The notes beneath the pieces were generated by a model that had not been told where the DNA came from, made no database searches, and saw only the letters and a list, made by a program, of their open reading frames with translations. The position numbers were made by a program, and so were the translations under genes. This document shows positions 26,888 to 36,972 of a stretch of DNA of 64,000 bases, one piece after another. The stretch is from contig NZ_LR732504.1 of assembly GCF_902506425.1 (NCBI RefSeq), positions 124,001-188,000 on the forward strand, in the 5' to 3' direction. Origin of the DNA: Novosphingobium sp. 9U (lineage in GTDB: Bacteria; Pseudomonadota; Alphaproteobacteria; Sphingomonadales; Sphingomonadaceae). Each line of letters starts with the position of its first letter. Positions within the stretch are counted from its first letter, which is position 1.

Positions 26888-27072
26888 GCTTGCGGTTGTG
26901 CGATGGCGCGGCGGCGCGGGCAAGCGCGAGGGCTTTGGCCGGCGCGAGGGTGACGGTGTGGGGAGCGCGAGGGCAGTGGCCCTCGCATCTCTTTGCTTCG
27001 CCTTGTGTCGCCTGCCCCTCCACTTCTCGCTACGCGAGCGGTCCCCCTCCCCGAGACGAGCTCGGGGAGGAT
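26888..27072. other. Non-coding stretch ending in a REP-like hairpin
   Basis: No convincing gene. The frames that cross it are Arg/Pro-rich and lack ribosome sites. The right-hand part (27015-27072) is the hairpin repeat described separately. Confidence 0.6.
27015..27072. repeat. REP-like hairpin repeat, family B (CCCCTCCA...GGTCCCCCTCC...GGGGAGGA)
   Basis: Starts CCCCTCCAC, has an inner stem CTCGCTACGCGAG, then GGTCCCCCTCCCCGAG and a partner CTCGGGGAGG. The same arrangement makes the right arm of the larger element at 40234-40395, so this is a half-copy of a dispersed family. It lies downstream of the thiC transcription unit. Confidence 0.65.
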
Positions 27073-27201
27073 CTAGGCGGCGTGGTCGCGGAACCAGGCG
27101 GTGAGTTCGTCTTCGCTGAGTTCGCCGGCGCCGAGGGACAGAACGGTTCGGATCGGCTCTTGCGGATCGAAGTTGAGCGTCACGCTGTCCCGGGCAGGCA
27201 C
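27073..27201 (-). CDS. Possible small protein of 42 aa
   Basis: GTG 27201 with AGGAG eight bases upstream; product VPARDSVTLNFDPQEPIRTV and so on, ending AWFRDHAA. Amino-acid composition is ordinary for a soluble protein, unlike the Arg/Pro-rich antisense frames around it, and no homologue is recognised. The ribosome site falls inside an inverted repeat (27204-27213 with 27239-27248), so translation could be hidden in a hairpin. It could equally be a remnant of a longer gene. It is downstream of thiC on the same strand. Confidence 0.35.
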   Translation of the reverse strand: MPARDSVTLNFDPQEPIRTVLSLGAGELSEDELTAWFRDHAA

Positions 27202-27203
27202 GG

Positions 27204-27267
27204 ATCCATCTCCTGAGCTCGCGTAACACGAACCACCCGGAGATGGATTTCCGCCTTTCGCGGGAAT
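27204..27267. repeat. Nested inverted repeats downstream of thiC
   Basis: ATCCATCTCC at 27204-27213 pairs perfectly with GGAGATGGAT at 27239-27248. Overlapping its right arm is an 8-bp stem (27247-27254 with 27260-27267, one wobble) with loop CTTTC. The second hairpin has the form of dispersed intergenic hairpins often seen in alphaproteobacteria. It may terminate or stabilise the thiC transcript; no T-run follows. Confidence 0.6.
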
Positions 27268-27356
27268 GACGAAGGAGGGCGGAATGACGCGGACCCATCC
27301 CTGAGGAGTGCAGTTGGAGAGGGCGGCAAGTGCGCGCCGCCCTCCCCCTTTCCGCC

Positions 27357-29360
<2,004 letters not shown>

Positions 29361-29408
29361 GCTGCGGATGATAGACTGCGCCGAGCCATGCGTCTAGCGG
29401 GCCTTGCG

Positions 29409-30035
29409 ATGACGATGCTCTATCGCCTCGACGCTCCCGCTCGTGATGTGGCGCGTACCTTCGGTGCGGACGAACGCGAGGGTCCGTGGGCGGGCGGACA
29501 CGTAGCGCCGGGCGGCTTCGCGCCGGTGATCACGGCGGGGCGCGAGTTCATCGCCGGGCCACGGCCCGACGTGAAGGCGCCCCGGCGCATGGTGCCGCGG
29601 CTTTGGGGCGTGCCGCCGCCGCCCTCGGCGATGGAGGCCAGGCCAGTGCTCTCGGTCCGCAACGTCGACAGCCCGTTCTGGATCGGCAACTTGCGCAATG
29701 CCGAGTTCCGCTGCCTGGTCCCGGCGACGGCGTTTATGGAGTGGGGAAAGGGTACCGACAGGGACGGCAAGCGCGTACGCCACTGGTTCGCCTGCGCCGA
29801 CCAGCCGGTCTTCGCCCTCGCCGGCGTGTGGAAGGACAGCGAAGTCCCCAGCTTCGCGCTGCTCACTTGCGAGCCGAATGCGGCGCTACGGGCGGTCGGA
29901 CGGGATGCCATGCCGGTGATCCTGCCGGCGGATCGTGCGGCACAGGACGTGTGGCTGCGTGGCGGATGGGACCGCGCAGAGGGTTTGCTGGTGCCGTACC
30001 CGTCTTCACTCATGCTGGAGCGCGAGACGAGCTGA
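29409..30035 (+). CDS. Degenerate SRAP (YedK/HMCES-like) protein lacking catalytic Cys2
   Basis: 208 aa from ATG 29409. The SRAP fold is recognisable: LYRLDAPARDVARTF at the N terminus, Asn85 in RNVDSPFW, RCLVPATAFMEW with Glu111, FALAGVWKD and AMPVILP. Active SRAP proteins start Met-Cys and form a thiazolidine link to abasic sites in single-stranded DNA through Cys2. Here residue 2 is Thr, and the His of the usual HPKAMP-type motif is Gly (GRDAMP, 164-169). Asn and Glu are kept. It is probably unable to crosslink as HMCES does. Starting at ATG 29415 instead would still not supply a Cys. Confidence 0.72.
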   Translation: MTMLYRLDAPARDVARTFGADEREGPWAGGHVAPGGFAPVITAGREFIAGPRPDVKAPRRMVPRLWGVPPPPSAMEARPVLSVRNVDSPFWIGNLRNAEFRCLVPATAFMEWGKGTDRDGKRVRHWFACADQPVFALAGVWKDSEVPSFALLTCEPNAALRAVGRDAMPVILPADRAAQDVWLRGGWDRAEGLLVPYPSSLMLERETS

Positions 30036-30135
30036 ACGGATTACGGCGAGGCACGGCCTCGTTAAATATCAGCCACTTCGGGAACTGTCCCTGCCACCAC
30101 TCGTAGTTCTGGCAGCTTGCATTGAGGACACGACG

Positions 30136-30594
30136 ATGGCCAGGAGCTCTGCTACCAACGCACCCCGGCTGATCGGGCCCAGGCTCCTCGGACCCAGAGC
30201 GCATCCGCTTTATCCGGCGCTGCTGCCGATCCCGATCATCTGCTTCCTCGGCGCGCTGCTGACCGATCTGGCCTACATCGCCAGCGCGCAGATGATGTGG
30301 CTGGATTTCTCGTCGTGGCTCCTGCTCGCCGGACTGGTCGGCGGCGGCTTGGCTGGGGCGTTGTTGATCGTCGAGCTGGTTCGGGCGCGTGATCGGCGCG
30401 CGCTTTCGGCGCACTTCGTGTTCCTGCTGGCAGCGTGGATCGTCGAAGTCTTCAACTCCTTCATCCATGGTCGTGATGGCTGGACCGCCGTCGTACCGAC
30501 CGGGTTGTTCCTGTCCATGCTTGCAACCGTGCTCGCACTGATCGCCGGATGGTTCTGGCAATCCGCCACTCGGCGCTCGGCGGAGATCGTGTGA
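30136..30594 (+). CDS. DUF2231-family membrane protein
   Basis: 152 aa from ATG 30136 with GAGGA six bases upstream. Four hydrophobic segments are seen: near residues 28-48 (LPIPIICFLGALLTDLAYI), 56-80, 92-110 and 122-142. The G-x-H-P-L-Y-P-A-L motif typical of DUF2231 (here RAHPLYPALLPIPI) precedes the first. Such proteins sit beside sorbosone or glucose dehydrogenases and are thought to be haem- or quinone-linked, although this is not proven. The stop shares a base with the start of the next gene. Confidence 0.8.
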   Translation: MARSSATNAPRLIGPRLLGPRAHPLYPALLPIPIICFLGALLTDLAYIASAQMMWLDFSSWLLLAGLVGGGLAGALLIVELVRARDRRALSAHFVFLLAAWIVEVFNSFIHGRDGWTAVVPTGLFLSMLATVLALIAGWFWQSATRRSAEIV

Positions 30595-31955
30595 TGACGC
30601 GCAGCCTGATAGCCACCCTTGCGCTCCTTCCCCTTGCCGCATGCGGAAGCGGCCAGACGATCGACCCGAACAGCCAGTTCGGCGCCAATCCCGTCCTCCC
30701 CGCACCACACGAGCAGCTCGTCGCCGATGTCGGCGTGTTCGACACGGTGGGCTGGCAGCGCGGAGAGACACCCAGCGTCCCGGCCGGCTTCCAGATCGCA
30801 GCGGTTGCGCAAGGGCTTTCCAACCCGCGCAACGTGCTTCCGCTGCCCAACGGCGACATCCTGATCGTCGAATCGCGCAACGATGGCAGCGAGCCGGTGC
30901 AACGGCCCAAGGACCCGATCCGCGACTGGATCATGGCAAAGGCGCACTCACAGACCAAGAGCGGCGAGGGTCCTCCGGCAAGCAACCGGATCACCCTGGT
31001 GCGCGATGCGAATGGCGATGGCCGGCCCGAAGCGCGCTCGGTGCTGGTCAACCATCTGAATGCGCCGTTCGGCGTCGCGGTGCTCGATGGCTCTCTGTTC
31101 GTCGCGAACACCGATGCGATCATGCGCTACCCGTTCGTGCCCGGCCAAACCCGGATCACCGCGCCCGGAACGAAGCTCGTCGATCTGCCCGCCGGAGCGA
31201 TCAACCATCACTGGACCAAGAGCCTGACCGCCAGCCCGGACGGCTCACGGCTTTTCGTCAGCGTGGGATCGAACAGCAATGCCATGGAGCGCGGGGTCGA
31301 CGCCGAGCGAGACCGGGCGGCGATCCTTGAAGTCGATCCGCGCACGGGTCTGATCAAGCCTTACGCGACCGGTTTGCGCAACCCGAATGGACTGACGTTC
31401 TACCCCGGATCGAACACCTTGTGGACGGTGGTCAACGAGCGCGACGAGTTGGGGCCAAACCTCGTCCCCGACTACATGACATCGGTGCGGCCGGGCGGGT
31501 TCTATGGCTGGCCCTACAGCTATTATGGCCAACACGTCGACCCGCGCGTGCGGCCGCAGCGGCCCGATCTCGTCGCCCGAGCGATCCAGCCCGATTACGC
31601 ATTGAGTTCGCACGTCGCGGCGCTTGGCCTGACCTTCTACACTGGCGCGAACTTTCCCGCGGCATTTCGAGGTGGTGCATTCGTCGGCGAGCATGGAAGT
31701 TGGAACCGCACCGACCCGCACGGCTACAAAGTGGCGTTCATAGCCTTTCGCGGCGGCCGCCCGACCGGCATTCCGCAGGACTTCGTCACCGGTTTCCTCA
31801 AGGACGGCAAGGCGCGCGGGCGGCCTGTCGGGGTGGCGGTCGATCGTACCGGTGCGCTGCTCGTCGCCGATGACGTCGGGAATACCGTGTGGCGGGTGAG
31901 CTATGCGAACAACCGGGTGGGCGCCCCCAGCGTCCCGCCAGCGTCGGCGCGGTAG
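30594..31955 (+). CDS. Sorbosone dehydrogenase-family (PQQ/GDH-like beta-propeller) lipoprotein
   Basis: 453 aa from ATG 30594, with TGATG overlap with DUF2231. The lipobox LPLAACGSG puts Cys near residue 17. The beta-propeller of soluble glucose/sorbosone dehydrogenases follows: GLSNPRNVLPLPNGDILIVES, HHWTKSLTASPDG, ATGLRNPNGLTFYP, WTVVNERDELGPNLVPDYM and VGEHGSWNR. It should oxidise an aldose or aldehyde in the periplasm, passing electrons to the respiratory chain, perhaps through the DUF2231 partner. PQQ synthesis genes are not in the window. Confidence 0.85.
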   Translation: MTRSLIATLALLPLAACGSGQTIDPNSQFGANPVLPAPHEQLVADVGVFDTVGWQRGETPSVPAGFQIAAVAQGLSNPRNVLPLPNGDILIVESRNDGSEPVQRPKDPIRDWIMAKAHSQTKSGEGPPASNRITLVRDANGDGRPEARSVLVNHLNAPFGVAVLDGSLFVANTDAIMRYPFVPGQTRITAPGTKLVDLPAGAINHHWTKSLTASPDGSRLFVSVGSNSNAMERGVDAERDRAAILEVDPRTGLIKPYATGLRNPNGLTFYPGSNTLWTVVNERDELGPNLVPDYMTSVRPGGFYGWPYSYYGQHVDPRVRPQRPDLVARAIQPDYALSSHVAALGLTFYTGANFPAAFRGGAFVGEHGSWNRTDPHGYKVAFIAFRGGRPTGIPQDFVTGFLKDGKARGRPVGVAVDRTGALLVADDVGNTVWRVSYANNRVGAPSVPPASAR

Positions 31956-32104
31956 GCGGCTTGCCATAGCTCGATGCGGCGTTCCGCAGCTGGAGTGTTG
32001 GCTTGCGCATTGCGGCTGGTAGCGGAGCGGTCCGAAGGCCGACTACGTCCCGGCATCTCGCATCTCGTCTTGCGGGCGGCCCTCTCGCGTCACATCTGCC
32101 TTTG

Positions 32105-32695
32105 GTGACGACCGATCCCCTCGACACCCTGCTCGCCGAAATCCGCGCCTGCCGTGCCTGCTCCGGCGTGCTCGCACATGAGCCGCGGCCGTTCGTGGCG
32201 GGGTCCTCCACCGCGCGATTGCTGATCATCGGGCAGGCACCGGGAAGCAAGGTGCATGCGAGCGGGATCGGCTGGAACGACGACAGCGGCGACCGCCTGC
32301 GCGACTGGCTGGGGATCGACAAGGCCGTGTTCTATGACACGTCGCGCGTGGCGCAGATGCCGAGCGGGTTCTGCTATCCGGGTAAGGGTGACGGCGGCGA
32401 CTTGCCGCCACGGCCCGAGTGCGCGCCTCGGTGGCATGGGCGCATGCTGGCCGGGTTGCCGCAGGTTCGGCTGACCTTGCTGGTCGGGATGCATGCGCAG
32501 AAACGCTATCTGCCCAAGGGGTTCGCGCCCAACATGACCGAGGCGGTCCGGCGCTGGCGCGAGGCGCCGGCAGGGTTGTTTCCGCTGCCGCATCCCGCCT
32601 GGCGCAGCCGGATGTGGATGGCGAGGAACCCGTGGTTCGAGGCGGAGGTGCTGCCGGAGTTGCGGGCGCGGGTGGCTGAGGTGATTTTTGGATGA
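32105..32695 (+). CDS. Uracil-DNA glycosylase-family protein
   Basis: 196 aa from GTG 32105. UDG-fold motifs are seen: LLAEIRACRAC, the active-site segment LLIIGQAPGSKVHASG, GDRLRDWLG, and LFPLPHPAWRS near the C terminus. The branch with QAPGxKVHxSG is annotated as a UDG-like family whose activity is not established; it may act on DNA uracil or be a relative that lost it. Two Cys in ACRAC alone do not make a full Fe-S set. The start is uncertain because no strong ribosome site is seen. Confidence 0.75.
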   Translation: MTTDPLDTLLAEIRACRACSGVLAHEPRPFVAGSSTARLLIIGQAPGSKVHASGIGWNDDSGDRLRDWLGIDKAVFYDTSRVAQMPSGFCYPGKGDGGDLPPRPECAPRWHGRMLAGLPQVRLTLLVGMHAQKRYLPKGFAPNMTEAVRRWREAPAGLFPLPHPAWRSRMWMARNPWFEAEVLPELRARVAEVIFG

Positions 32696-32767
32696 GATGG
32701 GCTAGCTTATGCCCGTGCCGTTCCACCCCGACTTTGTCGGCGGTGGAGGGCTTTCTCTCGCCTCAGC

Positions 32768-33607
32768 TCAGAACGTGTAGGCTAGGCCCAGACCACCGAT
32801 CCACTGGTCCGCATCGCCACGGATGCGCGTGTAGGGCGTGTCCTTGCCGTCGTTCAGCATCTTGGAATACGAGCCGAGCGCGAAGACCGCGAGGCCGCCG
32901 TTGAGCAAGTCGCCGTCGAGGTCGTAGGCGCCGAGCACGCCGAAGCTGACGCTGTCCCAGCCCTTCTTGGCGCCGTAGATCGGCAACCCGCTGGCCGCGC
33001 TCTGGCCCGGGTTGACCGAGTAGTAGTAGCGGTTGAACTTGCCGTCGCCGTGGTGCGCGCTGGCGTTCAGCGTCACCAGCGAGCCCTTGCTGAGCGGCGT
33101 GGTGTAGGTCAGGTTCGGCGTCCAGACCATGCCCTTGTAGGCGCCGGCAACGTCCCAGCGTGCGTCGACCGACAGGGTGAGCGAATCGTAGGGGTTGGTC
33201 AGCTTGTAGGCGGTGACGCCGGCTGTGACGCCCAGCTCCACGGCATCGTCGAGCTTGCCGGCGCGCTTCACCACGTTGTCCTTGATGCCGCGCGCGCGGT
33301 TGCCGGAATACGTGGCGACCGGGCCAAGCGAGAAGCCGAAGCCGCTGTCGCGGTTGTCGGGGATGAAGTCGAGCGCGACACCGCCAGCGCGCGGGTTGAT
33401 GTCGATCCCCTTGAACGTGCCCTGGATCACCGGGATCGGCGAGACGCTGTAATCGTCCGAGCCGCGGTAGCTGGGCATATAGACGCCGCCGACGCCGATG
33501 GTGATACGGTCGGCATCGAGCGCCGACGGATCGGTCGCGTCCTGCGCGAAGGCAGGTGCGGAGGCGAGCGCGGCGGTGAGGCCGCCGAGGAGAGCGAGCT
33601 TACGCAT
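32768..33607 (-). CDS. MipA/OmpV-family outer-membrane protein
   Basis: 279 aa with a clear signal peptide (LLGGLTAALASAPAFAQ). The mature chain is a beta-barrel with alternating hydrophobic strands and the family start ITIGVGGVYMPSYRGSDDY, then GGVALDFIPDNRD and a C-terminal GLGLAYTF ending in aromatic Phe, the BAM recognition signal. MipA/OmpV proteins are involved in murein-scaffold interactions or act as porins; the exact role is not known here. It follows the GNAT gene on the same strand by 87 bases. Confidence 0.87.
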   Translation of the reverse strand: MRKLALLGGLTAALASAPAFAQDATDPSALDADRITIGVGGVYMPSYRGSDDYSVSPIPVIQGTFKGIDINPRAGGVALDFIPDNRDSGFGFSLGPVATYSGNRARGIKDNVVKRAGKLDDAVELGVTAGVTAYKLTNPYDSLTLSVDARWDVAGAYKGMVWTPNLTYTTPLSKGSLVTLNASAHHGDGKFNRYYYSVNPGQSAASGLPIYGAKKGWDSVSFGVLGAYDLDGDLLNGGLAVFALGSYSKMLNDGKDTPYTRIRGDADQWIGGLGLAYTF

Positions 33608-33694
33608 TGGTGAGGAACCCCTGTGTTTTGCCCGCTGAACGCGCAGGACGTGTCTGCGTTGCACTGCGGCATGCCTCAGCTAAGTAAAAGCTGC

Positions 33695-34234
33695 TCAAGT
33701 GTGTCCTTCGGGCAACGTTTCGTTCCCGGCACCCAGCTTGCGCTGCATCATGAACACGTCGGTCCACTGCCCATGCTTCCACCCGGCGCCGGTGAGCGTG
33801 CCGCAGGGCAGGTAGCCGGCGCGCGCGTGGAGCACGACGGACGCCGGCTCCGTCCCCGCAATCAGCGCGAAGGCCTGGCGATAGCCGCGGTCCTCGCAAG
33901 CGGCGAGGAGCGCGTTGATCAGCATGGTGCCGATGCCGCGGCCCAGCGCATCGTTGCGCACGAAGATGTGCGTCTCGCAGCTATAGAGGTAACCCGCGCG
34001 CGGGCCGAACCGCTCGGCATAAGCAAAACCGAGCACGCGATCTTCGGCATCGCGCACGACCAGCCAGGGATAACCCCCGCCCAGGATCTTGGCGATGCGC
34101 CCGGCCATGACTTGTGCATCCGGCGGCTCGGTTTCGAAGCTGGCGGCGCTTTCGAGAACATAGTGCGCGTAGATCTCGGCGATGGCCGCGGCATCCCCCT
34201 CGCACGCATCGCAAATGGTCAGCTCATCGGTCAT
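33695..34234 (-). CDS. GNAT N-acetyltransferase, phosphinothricin acetyltransferase-like
   Basis: 179 aa. Motifs follow the PAT/YncA type: DAAAIAEIYAHYVLESAASFETEPPD near residue 15, WLVVRDAEDRVLGFAYAERF, ETHIFVRNDALGRGIGTMLINALL with the acetyl-CoA loop (RxxGxG near residue 105) and HARAGYLPCGTLTGAGWKHGQWTDVFMMQR. It may acetylate amino-acid analogues such as methionine sulfoximine. Divergent from crtY with a 75-base spacer. Confidence 0.85.
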   Translation of the reverse strand: MTDELTICDACEGDAAAIAEIYAHYVLESAASFETEPPDAQVMAGRIAKILGGGYPWLVVRDAEDRVLGFAYAERFGPRAGYLYSCETHIFVRNDALGRGIGTMLINALLAACEDRGYRQAFALIAGTEPASVVLHARAGYLPCGTLTGAGWKHGQWTDVFMMQRKLGAGNETLPEGHT

Positions 34235-34309
34235 CGAAGTGAAACATGCCCCAAAGCTCTTCCCGCGCCAAGTTGCGGTCGAGCATCCCCGTCCCTAAAC
34301 GTGCCAGTG

Positions 34310-35497
34310 ATGAGCGCGCCGTCAACCGATATTGCGATCCTGGGCGGCGGCCTGGCCGGTGGGCTGATCGCCCTGGCGCTCGCCACACGTCGGCCAGAGC
34401 TGCGGGTGACCGTGTTCGAGGCAGGCGAGCGGTGCGGCGGCGACCACGTGTGGTCCTACTTCGCCAGCGACGTGGGCGACGGCGCGGACCTGCTCGAACC
34501 GCTCGTCGCAGCGCGCTGGGACGGATACCTGGTGCGCTTCCCCAAGCGCCAGCGATCCCTGCGCACGCCCTATCGCAGCGTGACCAGCGAACGGCTTGAC
34601 CTGGTGCTGCGCGCGACCCTGCCCGAGGGAGCGCTGCTGACCGGCGCCACTGTCACGCAAGTCGCCGCCGACCGGGTCACCTTGGCCGACGGGCGCAGCT
34701 TCACGACCGGCGCCGTGATCGACGCGCGCGGCGCGGCCGGGCTGGCGCACATGGTGGGTGGTTGGCAGAAGTTCGCCGGGCAGATGCTGCGGTTGAAGGT
34801 CCCGCACGGCCTGACGCACCCGATCGTGATGGACGCAAGCGTCGCGCAAGCTGACGGCTATCGCTTCGTCTATGCCCTGCCCTTCACGTCGGATGCGGTC
34901 TTCGTCGAGGACACGTACTATTCGGATAGCCCGTCGCTCGACCTGCCGGTGCTGCGCCAGCGCATCGCCGCCTACGCCGCCGCGCAGGACTGGCGAGTGG
35001 AGGCGATCGAGTACGAGGAGACGGGCGTGCTGCCGGTTGTGGCCGATGGCGACTTCGACGCGTTCTGGAGCGCAGGCGAGCAGCCGGGCATCGCCCGTGC
35101 CGGTGCCCGCGCCGGGCTGCTTCACCCTCTGACCAGCTACTCGCTGCCGATCGCACTGCGCCTTGCCGTGCACCTTTGCACTCTCGACAAGCTCTCGGGC
35201 GAGGCCGTAGAGAGGGCCTGTCATGCATGGGCACGCGAGCACTGGCGCCAGGGGCGCTTCTACCGGATGCTGACTGCGATGCTGTTCGGCGCCGCGGTGC
35301 CGGATCAGCGCTACAAGGTTCTGGAGCGGTTCTACGGCCTTCCCGAGCCGCTGATCGAGCGCTTCTACGCCGGACGATCGAGCTCAGCCGACATGCTGCG
35401 CATCCTTGCAGGCAAGCCGCCGGTGCCGATCGGCGCAGCGGTAGCCAGCTTGCGAGGGAAGGGGCGACCGCTTGCCCCGCTAGGAGACTCACGATGA
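34310..35497 (+). CDS. crtY: Lycopene beta-cyclase CrtY
   Basis: Forms the two beta-ionone rings of beta-carotene from lycopene. 395 aa from ATG 34310. The Rossmann FAD motif is ILGGGLAGGLIALAL at residues 9-23, then EAGERCGGDHVWS, VIDARGA and RFVYALPFTSDAVFVEDTYYSD, all typical of bacterial CrtY. First gene of a carotenoid operon; its stop overlaps the crtI start (ATGA). An in-frame GTG lies at 34301. crtE (GGPP synthase) is not in this window. Confidence 0.93.
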   Translation: MSAPSTDIAILGGGLAGGLIALALATRRPELRVTVFEAGERCGGDHVWSYFASDVGDGADLLEPLVAARWDGYLVRFPKRQRSLRTPYRSVTSERLDLVLRATLPEGALLTGATVTQVAADRVTLADGRSFTTGAVIDARGAAGLAHMVGGWQKFAGQMLRLKVPHGLTHPIVMDASVAQADGYRFVYALPFTSDAVFVEDTYYSDSPSLDLPVLRQRIAAYAAAQDWRVEAIEYEETGVLPVVADGDFDAFWSAGEQPGIARAGARAGLLHPLTSYSLPIALRLAVHLCTLDKLSGEAVERACHAWAREHWRQGRFYRMLTAMLFGAAVPDQRYKVLERFYGLPEPLIERFYAGRSSSADMLRILAGKPPVPIGAAVASLRGKGRPLAPLGDSR

Positions 35498-36972
35498 AGC
35501 GCGCCTGTGTCATCGGCTCCGGGTTCGGCGGGCTCGCGCTCGCCATTCGCCTGCAGTCCGCCGGGATCGCCACCACCTTGCTGGAGGCGCGCGACAAGGT
35601 TGGCGGCCGCGGCTACGTGTGGGAGCGCGAAGGCTTCACCTTCGATGCGGGGCCGACCGTGGTCACCGATCCGGACTGCCTGAAGGAGCTGTGGGCGCTG
35701 TCCGGCCACGACATGGCCGACGACGTCACGCTGATGCCGGTCATGCCGTTCTACCGCCTCAACTGGCCCGACGGCACCACCTTCGACTATTCCAACGACG
35801 ACGCCTCGATGCGGCGCGAGTTCGCCCGCGTCGCGCCCGACGACATTGCCGGGTACGAGGACTTCCTCGCCTACTCGGCCGGGGTCTACCAGGAAGGCTA
35901 CGTCAAGCTGGGGCACACGCCGTTCCTGGACTTCTCCAGTATGATCAAGGCCGCGCCGGCGCTGGCCCGCTATCAGGCGTGGCGCTCGGTCTATTCAATG
36001 GTCTCGCACTTCATCAAGAGCGAGCACTTGCGCCAGGCGCTCTCGTTCCACACGCTGCTGGTGGGCGGCAATCCGATGACCACCAGCGCGATCTACGCCC
36101 TGATCCACAAGCTGGAAAAGGACGGCGGCGTGTGGTGGACCAAGGGCGGCACCAACCAGCTGGCGCAAGGCATGGCCCGGCTTTTCGAGCGGCTTGGCGG
36201 CACCGTGCGCCTCTCCGACAAGGTGGTGCAGATCCACACCGTCGGCGACCGCGCGACCGAAGTCGAGACGCAGAGCGGCTGGCGCGAACGGTTCGATGCG
36301 GTTGCCTCCAACGGGGATATCGTCCACACCTATCGCGATCTGCTGAGCGACAACTGGCGCGGTGTCGACATGGCCAAGAAGCTGGCGAAGAAGCGCTTCT
36401 CGCCCAGCCTCTTCGTGGTGCATTTCGGGGTGGAGGGTACCTGGCCGGGCATCCCGCACCACATGATCCTGTTCGGCCCGCGCTACAAAGGCCTGCTCGA
36501 CGACATCTACGCGCACGGCGTGCTGCCGCAGGATTTCTCGATCTACCTGCACCACCCGACGGTGACCGATCCCGGCATGGCGCCGCCCGGCAAGAGCACG
36601 TTCTACGCGCTGGTGCCGGTGGCGCACATGGGCAAGCTGCCGGTCAACTGGGACGAAGTCGGCCCGGTGCTGGCCGAGCGGATCATCGACGAGGTCGGCC
36701 GTCGCCTGATCCCCGACATCCGCGACCGCATCGTCACGCAGTTCCACTACGCCCCGCCGGACTTCGCGACCGACCTGCAGGCGCACCTGGGCAGCGCGTT
36801 CAGCCTCGAGCCGATCCTGACGCAAAGCGCCTGGTTCCGCGGCCACAACCGCGACGACAAGCTGAAGAACGTCTACCTCGCCGGCGCCGGCACACACCCG
36901 GGCGCAGGCATTCCCGGCGTCGTCGGCAGCGCCAAGGCGACGGCCAAGCTGATGTTGGAGGATCTACAGTGA
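35494..36972 (+). CDS. crtI: Phytoene desaturase CrtI
   Basis: FAD enzyme that introduces double bonds into phytoene to make lycopene. 492 aa from ATG 35494 (TAGGAG upstream), overlapping the crtY stop by 4 bases. N-terminal FAD motif IGSGFGGLALAIRLQ, then LLEARDKVGGRGYVWEREGFTFDAGPTV and C-terminal YLAGAGTHPGAGIPGVVGSAKATA are the usual bookends. GGNPMTTSAIYALIHKLEKDGGVWW lies in the middle. Its stop overlaps the LOG gene start by a GTGA. Confidence 0.96.
   Translation: MKRACVIGSGFGGLALAIRLQSAGIATTLLEARDKVGGRGYVWEREGFTFDAGPTVVTDPDCLKELWALSGHDMADDVTLMPVMPFYRLNWPDGTTFDYSNDDASMRREFARVAPDDIAGYEDFLAYSAGVYQEGYVKLGHTPFLDFSSMIKAAPALARYQAWRSVYSMVSHFIKSEHLRQALSFHTLLVGGNPMTTSAIYALIHKLEKDGGVWWTKGGTNQLAQGMARLFERLGGTVRLSDKVVQIHTVGDRATEVETQSGWRERFDAVASNGDIVHTYRDLLSDNWRGVDMAKKLAKKRFSPSLFVVHFGVEGTWPGIPHHMILFGPRYKGLLDDIYAHGVLPQDFSIYLHHPTVTDPGMAPPGKSTFYALVPVAHMGKLPVNWDEVGPVLAERIIDEVGRRLIPDIRDRIVTQFHYAPPDFATDLQAHLGSAFSLEPILTQSAWFRGHNRDDKLKNVYLAGAGTHPGAGIPGVVGSAKATAKLMLEDLQ

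Noticed and set aside
30081..30105. GGAAC-N16-CGTA before the DUF2231/sorbosone dehydrogenase genes as an EcfG promoter
   Set aside because: The -10 box has CGTA, not CGTT, so one core base is wrong. Without expression data it is too weak next to the exact match before otsB.
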